A DNA stretch of 33,047 bases from an uncultured Sphingobium sp. (GCA_946479185.1 CAMLFF010000002.1:1-33047); one strand, 5' to 3'; shown: positions 1 to 8,005, numbered from the stretch's first letter. A program made the numbers and translations. Notes: generated by a model from the sequence alone, not told the origin.

Positions 1-1
1 C

Positions 2-1588
2 CGGATCACCGCGATCGCGTGGTCCGACCCCGGCGGCTTCCTGCTCGGCAACTGCCACGTGCTGATGCACCCGGTCGGCCGCGCGTACGCGAAGCGGCAC
101 CACGTGACGCTGGCCTCGATGATGGACGTCCTGCCGCTCTCGAACGACCCGAGCTGCCCGGCCGGCTTCTCCCACGGGCTGATCATCGGCGTCGCCCAGA
201 CGGGCACGGGCAAGACCGCCAGCTTCGTGCTGCCGATGATCGATATCCTCGCGTCCGGGCGTTCGCGCGCCCGCATGCCACGCAGCCTCATTCTCGAGCC
301 CACGCGCGAACTCGCTGCGCAGGTTGCCGAGAATTTCGAGCATTATGGCAAATATCACAAGCTCAACATGGCGCTGCTCATCGGTGGCGTGTCGATGGGC
401 GATCAGATTAAGGCGCTCGAAAAGGGCGTCGATGTTCTCATCGCCACGCCGGGCCGCCTGATGGATCTGTTCGAGCGCGGCAACATCCTGCTCACTGGCT
501 GCTCGCTGCTGGTGATCGATGAAGCCGACCGGATGCTCGACATGGGCTTCATCCCCGATATCGAGAATATCTGCACCAAGCTGCCCGCAACCCGTCAGAC
601 CCTGCTCTTCTCGGCCACCATGCCGCCGCCGATCAAGAAGCTGGCAGACAAGTTCCTGACCAACCCCAAATCCATCGAAGTTGCGCGCCCCGCAACGGCC
701 AGCGCCAACATCGCCCAGATGCTCGTGCCCGTCGCTGAAAAGGGCAAGCAGGAGATGCTGCGCGCGCTCCTGAAGACCGAGGATGTGAACACCGCGATCA
801 TCTTCTGCAACCGCAAGACGATGGTGCGTGAGCTCAACCAGAGCCTCAAGCGCAGCGGCTATAAATCCGGCGAAATTCATGGCGACATGGATCAGTCCGC
901 GCGCATTGCGGAGCTGGATCGCTTCAAGAATGGCGAGATTAATCTGCTGGTGGCATCAGACGTTGCCGCGCGCGGTCTGGATGTCAAAGGCGTCTCCCAC
1001 GTCTTCAACTTCGACGCGCCCTGGCACCCGGACGATTATGTCCACCGCATCGGCCGCACCGGTCGCGCTGGCGCAACCGGCAAGGCCTTCACCTTCGTCA
1101 CGCGCAGCGATGCAGAGGCAATCGAGGCAATCGAGAAGCTGATCGGCAACGCTGTACCGCGCCTCGACACGAGCAAAATGGGCACCGCGCAGCAGGCCGA
1201 TGAAGGCAGTGATGCCGCCCCCGCCCGCAAGGGACGCGGCCCACGTGGCGGCTCCAAGCGGCCTGAGAAGACGCCTGCGCGCGAAAATGCAGCGGTGCTT
1301 GACGATGAGCCGGAAGCCGAGGCTCCAGCACCCCGTGGGAAGCGTCCAGCCCGTCGCGCAGAGCCCAAGCAGGCAGCGCCCAAGCCGCGTGAAGACGATG
1401 TGTCCGATGAGGATGCCGCGCCACGCCAGGAGACTGCACGGTCGCGCAATCCCCGCCCCAGCCGTGATGACGATCGTCCGGCGCAGGCCAAGCCGGCACA
1501 GCGTGGCCGCGATCAACAGGATTCTGAGCCGGATGATGGCTGGAACGGCCCGATGCCCGGCTTCCTGTCCGTCGGATTCGGCGAATAA
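2..1588 (+). CDS. DEAD-box ATP-dependent RNA helicase, 5' end foreign or chimeric
   Basis: ATP-dependent RNA helicase of the DEAD-box family (RhlE/DeaD-like), expected to remodel RNA in ribosome assembly or mRNA decay. The frame is open from base 2, so the true start is not in the window. Numbering from the Met at base 59: Walker A AQTGTGKT at 46-53, PTRELA at 81-86, TPGR at 130-133, DEAD at 154-157 and SAT at 185-187, followed by the helicase C domain with ARGLD and HRIGRTGRAG. The last ~130 residues are a charged Arg/Pro/Ala/Glu tail of the kind seen in alphaproteobacterial homologues. The Q motif and the usual 40-50 residues before motif I are missing. They are replaced by roughly 60 codons of very G+C-rich sequence that resemble no helicase N-terminus, so bases 1 to about 190 probably come from another source. 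Family call is firm; the 5' end is not. Confidence 0.9.
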   Translation, partial: RITAIAWSDPGGFLLGNCHVLMHPVGRAYAKRHHVTLASMMDVLPLSNDPSCPAGFSHGLIIGVAQTGTGKTASFVLPMIDILASGRSRARMPRSLILEPTRELAAQVAENFEHYGKYHKLNMALLIGGVSMGDQIKALEKGVDVLIATPGRLMDLFERGNILLTGCSLLVIDEADRMLDMGFIPDIENICTKLPATRQTLLFSATMPPPIKKLADKFLTNPKSIEVARPATASANIAQMLVPVAEKGKQEMLRALLKTEDVNTAIIFCNRKTMVRELNQSLKRSGYKSGEIHGDMDQSARIAELDRFKNGEINLLVASDVAARGLDVKGVSHVFNFDAPWHPDDYVHRIGRTGRAGATGKAFTFVTRSDAEAIEAIEKLIGNAVPRLDTSKMGTAQQADEGSDAAPARKGRGPRGGSKRPEKTPARENAAVLDDEPEAEAPAPRGKRPARRAEPKQAAPKPREDDVSDEDAAPRQETARSRNPRPSRDDDRPAQAKPAQRGRDQQDSEPDDGWNGPMPGFLSVGFGE

Positions 1589-1593
1589 GCAAT

Positions 1594-1637
1594 CCTCCCC
1601 GGAAACGGGGAGGGGGACCGCCAGCGCAGCTGGTGGT
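1594..1637. repeat. Double-hairpin intergenic repeat, possible terminator of the helicase gene
   Basis: Two adjacent stem-loops lie just after the helicase stop. The first pairs CCTCCCC (1594-1600) with GGGGAGG (1607-1613) around a 6-base loop. The second pairs ACCGCCAGC (1617-1625) with GCTGGTGGT (1629-1637) around GCA. The arrangement of a CTCCCC hairpin followed by GACCGC and GGTGGAGGGG resembles a dispersed intergenic palindrome common in sphingomonad and caulobacter genomes (from memory). There is no T-tract, so termination is possible but unproven. Confidence 0.6.
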
Positions 1638-1763
1638 GGAGGGGGCGCGCAGGATCGCGCGTCCTTCCAGCTATATTCGCGAATAATACCCACGCGCGCT
1701 CACAAAGGCGCGACAGAAAACGTTGCGCGGCGCATTATCCCAAATTATACCCGCATCACCTTG

Positions 1764-1839
<76 letters not shown>

Positions 1840-1990
1840 AGGTTTCACCTCCCATTCCCCTGAAATTTCACGTCGCAAAGTGCGTGCTGAGCATCCATCG
1901 CAAGCCAAGCGCGTTTTTGGGCTTGCCTCCATCGGCGAGGCACGGCATAGGCCCCGAACCTGCTGCCGAGCCTTTCTTGGACCGGCGCTT

Positions 1991-2065
1991 GGCCCCTTCG
2001 TCTAGCGGTTAGGACGCGGCCCTTTCACGGCTGAAGCACGGGTTCGATTCCCGTAGGGGTCACCA
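1991..2065 (+). tRNA. tRNA-Glu (anticodon TTC), prophage integration target
   Basis: The acceptor GGCCCCT pairs with AGGGGTC, the anticodon loop CTTTCAC gives anticodon TTC, the T arm is CGGG-TTCGATT-CCCG, and CCA is encoded. The gene is intact. A phage integrase converges on its 3' end 91 bases downstream, so its 3' half is the likely attachment core that the prophage restores on insertion. Confidence 0.95.
2036..2065 (+). other. Presumed attL core in the tRNA-Glu 3' end
   Basis: Integrases of this type commonly recombine in the T-arm/acceptor part of a tRNA gene and sit next to it, which matches this layout. The core cannot be delimited because a second copy (attR) of the tRNA 3' end was not seen in the right-hand part of the window. 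This is inference from position only. Confidence 0.4.
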
Positions 2066-2116
2066 TTCCCAGAAATCTGCGGTTTTTCGGTGCTCAGCCT
2101 GCTAGCAGGGCAGCGG

Positions 2117-2149
2117 TTTCCCCCACTACGTCCCCCAGCGTTTCCCCCA
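2117..2149. repeat. Three TCCCCCA repeats at exact 12-bp period, putative integrase arm sites
   Basis: TCCCCCA occurs at 2119-2125, 2131-2137 and 2143-2149, a strict 12-bp spacing, between the tRNA-Glu end and the integrase stop codon. Two copies are preceded by TT. Short direct repeats flanking the core are typical arm-type binding sites of tyrosine integrases. The regular spacing is seen directly; the function is inferred. Confidence 0.5.
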
Positions 2150-2156
2150 CCCGCGT

Positions 2157-3296
2157 TTAGCGGGCCATTTTTGCGCGTGGGATCGAGGTCATTTTTTCGG
2201 CTGCGCCGGTGGCGATTGTGAAGGCGCGGGCTCGCTTGCCGTAGTGGCGAACCGTCTCCGGCGTCATGCCGAGAATCGCGCCGACATCGGTATCGCTCAA
2301 GCCGGTTTCGAGCAGATAGCAGCAGGCATTTTTGCGGAGACCATGGAAGCTGTAGAGGATCTGATTGTTCTCATCGACATGACCGAGCTGGCGCATCAGG
2401 ACGCGGATCCGCTCCTGAATGCGATCTTCGCTGCCGAATGGCTTTCCTGACCGATCATAGAGGATCGTTATTGACCGCTTTTCGAGACGCTTGATCTCTT
2501 CGCGCCACCAAGGATGCACAGGCACCGCAACGTCCACGCCAGTTTTGACCTGGGCGAGTTCCATGATGCCGGTCTTCAGCCAGTTGTGCTGGATGAGAAT
2601 GACATCGCTCACGCGTTGACCGGAGCAAAGGCCCGAAACGATCGCGAGCCTCAACATTGGAGATGCTGCCGCCAGCGCCTCGGCCAGTACATCTGCTGGC
2701 CAAGGATCATGCTCCCCAATTGGGAGCGGTGAAACATTGTCTGCGGGATTGTCGCCGCGCCAGTCGCGCTCGGTGGCGAACACGAGCATCAGCCTGATGA
2801 CCTTCAGCCAATTATTTGCCTTGCCGGGCGTGTCAGCCATTGAATCGCGCAACTGATAGACGTGCGTCGGGCGCATCCCGCTCACGTCCATGTCTCTCAC
2901 TGCAGTCTTCAGGCCGGTTTTTTCGTTTTCGTAGATCAGCGTGCCATCTTCGAACATCGCGATATAACGCCGGTAATCCGCAAGGGTCTTTTCAGACAGC
3001 GGACGCGACCCGTTTTTGCGCCGTTTTTTCGTCCATCCTTTTGCAAGCGCGATACGAAAATCGCGTGCAAGCGCTCCAAACGAGCCGGGGACCGGCCCGG
3101 TGCGCTCATCCGTTTTTTCGGTCGCGTTTGCTCGCTCAAGTGCCTCGGCAAAGCGCGGATCCGTAGGGTCTGGAAGCTTGATATAGCGATCCATCCGCTT
3201 GCGCTTACCCGTCGCCTCATCGACAACCCAATAGCGGAAGCGGCGATATGTGATGCCATGCTTTTGGCAGACGCCGGGAATCATCAATCGTCCCAT
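2157..3296 (-). CDS. int: Tyrosine site-specific recombinase (prophage integrase)
   Basis: Catalyses integration and, with an excisionase, excision of the prophage at the adjacent tRNA-Glu. It is 379 aa long, with an N-terminal arm-binding part, a SAM-like core-binding domain around 70-190 and a C-terminal catalytic domain. Catalytic residues can be assigned: Arg228 in SGQRVSD, Lys251 in QVKTG, His318 and Arg321 in FHGLRKN, and nucleophile Tyr352 in VRHYGKRA. The His/Trp normally before the tyrosine is replaced, as in other integrases with an LGMTPE-type motif. It is the last gene of the long leftward early operon and overlaps the excisionase gene upstream by 13 bases. Start at 3296; a Met four codons in is an alternative. 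Confidence 0.95.
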   Translation of the reverse strand: MGRLMIPGVCQKHGITYRRFRYWVVDEATGKRKRMDRYIKLPDPTDPRFAEALERANATEKTDERTGPVPGSFGALARDFRIALAKGWTKKRRKNGSRPLSEKTLADYRRYIAMFEDGTLIYENEKTGLKTAVRDMDVSGMRPTHVYQLRDSMADTPGKANNWLKVIRLMLVFATERDWRGDNPADNVSPLPIGEHDPWPADVLAEALAAASPMLRLAIVSGLCSGQRVSDVILIQHNWLKTGIMELAQVKTGVDVAVPVHPWWREEIKRLEKRSITILYDRSGKPFGSEDRIQERIRVLMRQLGHVDENNQILYSFHGLRKNACCYLLETGLSDTDVGAILGMTPETVRHYGKRARAFTIATGAAEKMTSIPRAKMAR

Positions 3297-3517
3297 CCGC
3301 GCAGGGATGGACCCAAGCCAGAGCGGCGGTCAACATATTGATCAAGGATGCGCAGATCCCACAGGTACACATTTCCGTTGCGGTCACTGGCCGCAGGCAG
3401 TTCTCCGCGCTTGACCTGGTCGGCAAACCGCGTGCGCCCACGGCCCAGATATGCGGCTGCCGTTTCCGCATCCACAAGGCGAGGCACAATCGGGGCAATG
3501 GCAGCGTGCTTAGCCAT
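3284..3517 (-). CDS. Excisionase-like helix-turn-helix DNA-binding protein
   Basis: A 77-aa protein with a MerR/excisionase-type winged helix: RLVDAETAAAYLGRGRTRF is the recognition part, and an NGNVYLWD segment corresponds to the wing. Proteins of this type bind near the attachment site and direct the integrase toward excision, and the gene directly precedes and overlaps int by 13 bases. The start at 3517 is preferred because AGAAGGGGAAGC stands directly in front of it; a longer upstream reading would overlap the methyltransferase deeply. Its 5' end overlaps the 3' end of that gene by 8 bases, so it is probably translationally coupled. Confidence 0.75.
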   Translation of the reverse strand: MAKHAAIAPIVPRLVDAETAAAYLGRGRTRFADQVKRGELPAASDRNGNVYLWDLRILDQYVDRRSGLGPSLRGWDD

Positions 3518-4178
3518 GCTTCCCCTTCTGCCGAGGCGGGATCCAAAAAGTTGGCGCAAAAGGCTGGCCGCGATCATCGATGGTTGCGGGGCGGCGCTTG
3601 TCCCACAGCACCCACATGTAATCGATCTTGCCGCGCGCGTAGGCGTTCCGGCCGAGATCTTCGATCTTGTCGCCGGGCGGCATGGAGGGGCGCTCAGTCA
3701 AGACATAGACACCGGCAGGAGTATGTTCAGTGAACAGCCGATATCGCCCTTCACTTGCAAGCCACTTGAGAGGTAGCAATGCGCCGACCTGATGTGTGGC
3801 GATCTCAAGCGCACGCCTGCACATGCGTTCGGCCAGCGCGCGCGTGAGACGTCCATCCTGATAAGAGAATGGCGGATTGAAGAAGATCGACAAGGGACCA
3901 CCAGCCTCGAACAGGCCGCGCTGGTCACCGAGGAAATCATGCTCCCCAACGAAATGCGGCGCTCCGCGATCGAACAAATCTGTGCCGAATGCATCCATGT
4001 CGCGGCTGCGCAAAGCGCGAACGATGTTGCCCCCGCCGCAGCAAGGATCGAGCGCAAGCACATCGCGGTCTATCGGGGCGCTGTCGAGCAGGCGCTCTGT
4101 CACCCATTGCTGCTCGACATACCAATCCCACGGGTGGCGTTCGGCGCCGCTAGGGCGCGCTGAGAGTTCGGCGCTCAT
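3510..4178 (-). CDS. DNA adenine (N6)-type methyltransferase, orphan
   Basis: A 222-aa class I SAM-dependent methyltransferase. DPCCGGG at 44-50 is the AdoMet-binding motif I, and NPPF at 101-104 is the catalytic motif IV of amino-methylating DNA enzymes. Phage enzymes of this type methylate phage or host DNA to evade restriction or set regulatory marks. No restriction endonuclease is nearby. It sits in the early operon, overlapping a 70-aa gene upstream by 4 bases (ATGA) and the excisionase downstream. The recognition sequence cannot be read from the sequence. Confidence 0.8.
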   Translation of the reverse strand: MSAELSARPSGAERHPWDWYVEQQWVTERLLDSAPIDRDVLALDPCCGGGNIVRALRSRDMDAFGTDLFDRGAPHFVGEHDFLGDQRGLFEAGGPLSIFFNPPFSYQDGRLTRALAERMCRRALEIATHQVGALLPLKWLASEGRYRLFTEHTPAGVYVLTERPSMPPGDKIEDLGRNAYARGKIDYMWVLWDKRRPATIDDRGQPFAPTFWIPPRQKGKHG

Positions 4179-4387
4179 GCCCCCACGCCCTGCTCTGCCA
4201 TAATCGCAGTGCGTATGGCGGCGTCAGCCCTCTTTGCAGAAATTGCAAATTGCCCCGCGTGGAGGGCCACCAACGCCTCGTTCCGATGCCATGATGCTTT
4301 AGCCGTATCTGCGAACGCTTCCGCCATGTCCTGAATAGCTCTCTGCGCCTCGCTCAGTGATGGGGCTATGCTTGCGGGAGTTATCAT
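4175..4387 (-). CDS. Small conserved phage-type protein, unknown function
   Basis: A 70-aa protein that is Ala-rich and predicted largely helical, ending EQGVGA; I do not recognise a family. The start at 4387 is chosen because its ATG overlaps the stop of the C5-methyltransferase (ATGA), and its own stop overlaps the start of the adenine methyltransferase in the same way. It is therefore translationally coupled between two DNA methyltransferases and could be an accessory to one of them. That is guilt by association only. Confidence 0.65.
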   Translation of the reverse strand: MITPASIAPSLSEAQRAIQDMAEAFADTAKASWHRNEALVALHAGQFAISAKRADAAIRTAIMAEQGVGA

Positions 4388-6165
4388 GCTGCCAGAACCT
4401 CGCGCGCATCGATGGGATGGTTGGCAGAGACGATCGCCCGTGCGACCGGCGGGCAAACGCTGTTGCCGATGGCGCTTATCTGCTCTGCGATCGTGAGCGG
4501 ACGCTCCAGCCATTTGCCGCGCAAGAGCTTGCTGACGATCGGATCCAACACATAATCGTCAGGGAAGCCCTGCGCGCGCGCCAGCTCGCGTGGCTTGAGC
4601 ATACGCAGACCGATATCGACGATGACATAGGTGACGGCATCGATCGTGACGGTCACGACAGCGAAGCGGGCACGCGTCGTGATGGCGTCCAAGGGCCGGT
4701 CGACGGCCTGGCTCTGTGCCGTCTCATTGTCGCCGCCCGATCCATAATATTTCACAAGGAAGGCCGCTACCTGCACCGCACGTTCCATCATGTCAGATGG
4801 CAGCGCATCCTCCTCGATGATCGTGGTCTCGACGATGCGCTGCTGCGAACCCGCGACCGTGATGGTGGAAAGCGGCTTTCGAACATCGTGCCCAGCACTA
4901 TTCAGATTGCGCGGTCCGCCGTTTGCCTGCTCAATATGCGCGCAGACCACGCCATGATGCTTTCCACCTGCGCGCACTGTGCCGAGCGGCTGCTCTGGAT
5001 CGCCACCGCCATTGATCTTGTCACTCCCGTAGAAGCGGGAAAGAAAGGCCGAGACAATGCCGTTCGTGTCCTTCTTTGACGCTGCAATCGTGTGATGAGG
5101 ATCCTGAACGGAACGGTTGGCACCGCCATGCTGGCCATATGATACGAAGGGAGCAATCGTTGCATTGACCAAGCCGAGTGGCATCGCTCCTGCAGGCCGC
5201 TTAGGATCGCCGTTGCTGGTCACGGTTGGCATCGGCTTATCGATGGGCGATCCGACACTGCCGCTATGAAACTTCGTAATGTGCGGAACGAGTTCAGCGT
5301 CAACGACGCCATATTCATTTTGGGTCGTCATCGTGCGGAGCGGATCTGCTGGATCGAACACACGGCTCGCACGCGTATTGGTGAAAGCTGTCCCAACGAT
5401 GAAAGGCCGCTGCGCATTCACAACATAGCGCATGATGCCATGAGCGATCCGCCGCATCGTGGCGGGCTTGAGCTCGCGTTTCCGATCGAAGATCGAGGGG
5501 CATGGGATGCTCCAATCAATACACTCAGCCGCCGTGCGATAGGGCAGCAGTGTCCCGCTTTTCACCTCATCGCTGGTTGGAGCGCCGTGTGTCGGCTCTG
5601 GCCAGATGATCGGCAAACCGTCGCAGCGCCCGATGACATAGAGACGCCTGCGGCTCGTCGGTGCTCCATAATCGCACGCGCGCAGCCGCTTCCACTCCAC
5701 CTTGTAGCCGAGCTTCTTCCAGGCTGTGATGAGCCGTTTAAAGTCCCGCCCTTCAAGCCCGGCGATGGGCACGCCATGCTCATCGAGTGGCGCGGCAAAC
5801 TCATATTCCTCGACATTCTCAAGATAGAAGCATGTTGGCTTCACCTCGCGCAGCCAGTTTGTCACTTCGTTCGACAGGGCGCGAATATGTCGGTCTTTCA
5901 CCGGCCCACCCTTGGCCTTGCTGTATTCCTTACAGTCGGGCGAAAACCATGCGCCGGCCACTGGCCGAAGCCGCGTTGCTGCGAGCGGCCACACGGCGCG
6001 AATATCCTGACAGAAATGCTCAGTGTCGGGATGATTGGCCTTATGAATCGCGATTGCGGCGGGGCTATGGTTGATCGCAATATCGACATTGCGACCGATC
6101 GCTTGCGCAATGCCGGTGCTGGCACCGCCGCCGCCTGCGAAACCGTCGATGAAGAGTGGTCGCAT
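4384..6165 (-). CDS. DNA cytosine-5 methyltransferase (Dcm-like), orphan
   Basis: A 593-aa C5-cytosine DNA methyltransferase. FIDGFAGGGGAS (motif I) lies at 5-16. Motif IV is FSPDCKEYSKAKGG, with Cys78 as the likely nucleophile, in the SPDC variant seen in phage enzymes rather than the canonical PCQ. ENVEE (motif VI) follows near 116, then RRRLYVIG (motif VIII), and RAQGFPDDY and AIGNSVCPP (motifs IX-X) near the C-terminus. A central segment of ~250 residues with repeating PLxT(I/V) phrases is the variable target-recognition region and is long for the family. No endonuclease partner is visible, so protection of phage DNA from restriction is the likely role. The start shares one base with the preceding stop (TGATG). 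Confidence 0.92.
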   Translation of the reverse strand: MRPLFIDGFAGGGGASTGIAQAIGRNVDIAINHSPAAIAIHKANHPDTEHFCQDIRAVWPLAATRLRPVAGAWFSPDCKEYSKAKGGPVKDRHIRALSNEVTNWLREVKPTCFYLENVEEYEFAAPLDEHGVPIAGLEGRDFKRLITAWKKLGYKVEWKRLRACDYGAPTSRRRLYVIGRCDGLPIIWPEPTHGAPTSDEVKSGTLLPYRTAAECIDWSIPCPSIFDRKRELKPATMRRIAHGIMRYVVNAQRPFIVGTAFTNTRASRVFDPADPLRTMTTQNEYGVVDAELVPHITKFHSGSVGSPIDKPMPTVTSNGDPKRPAGAMPLGLVNATIAPFVSYGQHGGANRSVQDPHHTIAASKKDTNGIVSAFLSRFYGSDKINGGGDPEQPLGTVRAGGKHHGVVCAHIEQANGGPRNLNSAGHDVRKPLSTITVAGSQQRIVETTIIEEDALPSDMMERAVQVAAFLVKYYGSGGDNETAQSQAVDRPLDAITTRARFAVVTVTIDAVTYVIVDIGLRMLKPRELARAQGFPDDYVLDPIVSKLLRGKWLERPLTIAEQISAIGNSVCPPVARAIVSANHPIDAREVLAA

Positions 6166-6425
6166 CAGCGTTCTCCGTAGCCCATAGCGGTGAGCGACCG
6201 GGCAACGAGGTGCCAGACATGTAGGGCGAGCCTGCGGTGGCCGATGACGGCACCGTTGCGCTGGATGGTCCGCTGATCGAGCTGCTCGGCTGAGCGCCCA
6301 CGATAGGTTTCGCAGGTGTAATTGCCGACACGCTCAGTGCCGCCATCGTTGCAGATGGCCATGCGGGCGAGTTCGGTCTTTTCGCCTGATATGGCGGACC
6401 ATAATTCGACACGGACAACGATCAT
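6165..6425 (-). CDS. Conserved phage hypothetical protein (86 aa)
   Basis: It begins MIVVRVELWSAISGEKTELA, a beta-rich opening I have seen in small alphaproteobacterial phage proteins of unknown role. No catalytic motif is visible. The start at 6425 is preferred because ATGA overlaps the stop of the P-loop gene upstream; the stop shares one base with the C5-methyltransferase start. Co-translation with both neighbours suggests an early DNA-metabolism or anti-restriction context, but function is unknown. Confidence 0.65.
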   Translation of the reverse strand: MIVVRVELWSAISGEKTELARMAICNDGGTERVGNYTCETYRGRSAEQLDQRTIQRNGAVIGHRRLALHVWHLVARSLTAMGYGER

Positions 6426-7036
6426 TGCCCTGCCTCCGCTTTGAGAGAGCGGATGGCGGCGGCGATGTGGCGTGCCTGATTGCCCGCACAAAAGCCTCCC
6501 GGCGTGTCCTCATTGCAATCCCGCGCGCTTTGGTCTGCAATGTTTGCGGCATCTTCAAAAACCTGCGCGCGGATCGACGGGACGAGCGTGGCGATGGCTG
6601 CAATTGCGTCGGGTTTATAGAACTTCCAGACAGGGTCTGTGCCGACCAGTTCGTCAGGAAACTCGCCATTCCCTTGGGCGATTGCCCTCGCTACCTGCTT
6701 CACCAACACTTCATCCGGTTCGACTGCGGACGGGGTGATGAGAGCATCCTGCGCTATTTTGTCGCATTCGAAATGACTCCCGCTTTCACGAATTTTCCCG
6801 CGCAGGTCGGGTAGCCCGGTGGTCAAATAGTCAACGATCAGCACGTCTTTGATCGGATTTGGCATGTTATAAGTCAGATGTAGCGCGCCGGGCGTGAGGG
6901 GCTGGCGGTGGTCACGATCGCGCCAGCAATCCACGATGGCTGTGCAGCCAAAGCGCTTTGCCAATTCATCCTGATGGACAGTCTTGCCGCATCCCGGCGG
7001 GCCATGAATGACGACGGTATTCTGGGGAACTGACAT
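6422..7036 (-). CDS. P-loop NTPase-like phage protein
   Basis: A 204-aa protein opening with VVIHGPPGCGKT, a Walker A motif at residues 12-19, followed by DELAKRFGC, typical of a small AAA or nucleotide-kinase-like fold. The C-terminal third (from about residue 125) carries helical sequence ending HIAAAIRSLKAEAGQ, resembling a separate phage module. A clear Walker B is not obvious beyond VLIVDYL. The start at 7036 has AAAGGA nine bases upstream; a longer frame exists upstream, but its extra ~100 residues are low-complexity and unlikely. It probably acts in phage DNA metabolism; the substrate is unknown. Confidence 0.7.
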   Translation of the reverse strand: MSVPQNTVVIHGPPGCGKTVHQDELAKRFGCTAIVDCWRDRDHRQPLTPGALHLTYNMPNPIKDVLIVDYLTTGLPDLRGKIRESGSHFECDKIAQDALITPSAVEPDEVLVKQVARAIAQGNGEFPDELVGTDPVWKFYKPDAIAAIATLVPSIRAQVFEDAANIADQSARDCNEDTPGGFCAGNQARHIAAAIRSLKAEAGQ

Positions 7037-7053
7037 GCGGATATTCCTTTCAA

Positions 7054-7361
7054 TCAAAATGGACAGTCGGGATCCGGCCTGTGGCGACCGAAGGGGACGA
7101 TGGGAGAGTGCGGCAGCAGGCGAAGGGTGAAGCTGCCCTCCGCCAGCGCCACGGGCTGGCGGCTGAAGCCGTGGCGGGATGGATCCAAATCCTCGCCCTT
7201 CGGCCACCAAATGCGGCGGCCTTGCTTCAGCCATGAGCGGTATCGTTTTTGAGAATGATGCGACGATGGCTCTGCTTCTCGGCGTGAGAGGCGGGGCGAT
7301 AAAACAGCCGATCCCATTGGCGATAATGCGCACTTGCGAGGCGTTGGAGATGTCGCTTCAT
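7054..7361 (-). pseudogene. Split small gene: two overlapping frames joined by a -1 shift at an A5 run
   Basis: A 44-codon frame starts at 7361, its ATG overlapping the upstream stop (ATGA), and ends at 7227. The -1 frame continues to a stop at 7054 with strong G/C preference at third codon positions, encoding SWLKQGRRIWWPKGEDL and more, but it has no good start of its own (nearest ATG at 7317, no Shine-Dalgarno). Both frames overlap at C-AAA-AAC (run at 7246-7250). One extra A would fuse them into a continuous protein of about 100 aa. It could be a frameshift mutation, a sequence error or a programmed -1 shift. Function unknown. Confidence 0.5.
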
Positions 7362-8005
7362 GCGGCCCATCCTTCCTGCTCGGGTTCATGTTCGACGGAC
7401 GCAGCGTATTTTCCGCGTGGGGAATCCTCGATAGGTTCGAAGCGATCACGGTGGCGCTGGTAGGCGGCTCGGTAGGTGTCGCGTTCGGACCAGGTGAGCG
7501 CGCCGCTTTGATAGCGTTTGTGGTCCAGCTCATCCGGCCACCAACGCCGGGCCTGAAGCCAATAGGCAAAATGCACGGCCTCGATGTGTTCGAGCTGATG
7601 GCGCGCTGCGATGGCCGGTGCGCGGCCTTCTGCAACCAGCTGGGGATAGTAGCGGCGGCGCAATGCAATCTCGCGCTGCAGAGCCTCGACCAGATCGGAC
7701 CAGCGAAAGCGATTGAGCATCGCATCGGCCTGCGCGCGCTGATCGCGCCAAAGGGCCATGTGCGTCGACGATTGCGGGTCAAATTGTAGATCTGCACGGA
7801 AGTCGGCATGGATCGCCGCCAGCACGTCGATCTGCCACTCTGCCTCGACAGGCGTCATTTTGCCGCGCTGAACGCGGGCAGGATAGGATGCGCGCCGCAA
7901 ATCCAACTCGCGGCGCAGCTCGTCGACAAGCTGGCGGCGCGGGATGCCCAGAGGCGCGGCGCTTTCTTCCGACATGATCGGGAAGGCCAGATCGATGCCG
8001 GGCAT
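7358..8005 (-). CDS. Phage protein with an internal tandem duplication, unknown function
   Basis: A 215-aa, highly charged, predicted helical protein. Residues ~26-69 and ~105-148 are two copies of one module: L..EL.LRR..YP..V..G followed by A.........AIH..F (second copy AVHFAYW). I know single-copy modules of this LRR-YP type as small alphaproteobacterial phage proteins of unknown role. The ATG at 8005 shares a base with the stop of the GapR-like gene, and its own stop overlaps the next small gene by ATGA. No enzymatic motif is apparent. Confidence 0.75.
   Translation of the reverse strand: MPGIDLAFPIMSEESAAPLGIPRRQLVDELRRELDLRRASYPARVQRGKMTPVEAEWQIDVLAAIHADFRADLQFDPQSSTHMALWRDQRAQADAMLNRFRWSDLVEALQREIALRRRYYPQLVAEGRAPAIAARHQLEHIEAVHFAYWLQARRWWPDELDHKRYQSGALTWSERDTYRAAYQRHRDRFEPIEDSPRGKYAASVEHEPEQEGWAA

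Noticed and set aside
956..1693. Antisense frames over the helicase C-terminal tail
   Set aside because: High-GC repetitive coding creates open frames in all phases; only the helicase frame has family motifs.
5266..6180. 304-codon open frame antisense to the C5-methyltransferase
   Set aside because: It lies wholly opposite a gene with clear methyltransferase motifs; its composition (many His, Arg, Cys, Trp) is that of a shadow frame.
6422..7333. Long version of the P-loop protein
   Set aside because: The extra ~100 residues are low-complexity and overlap the split gene; the Met at 7036 has a Shine-Dalgarno and directly precedes Walker A.
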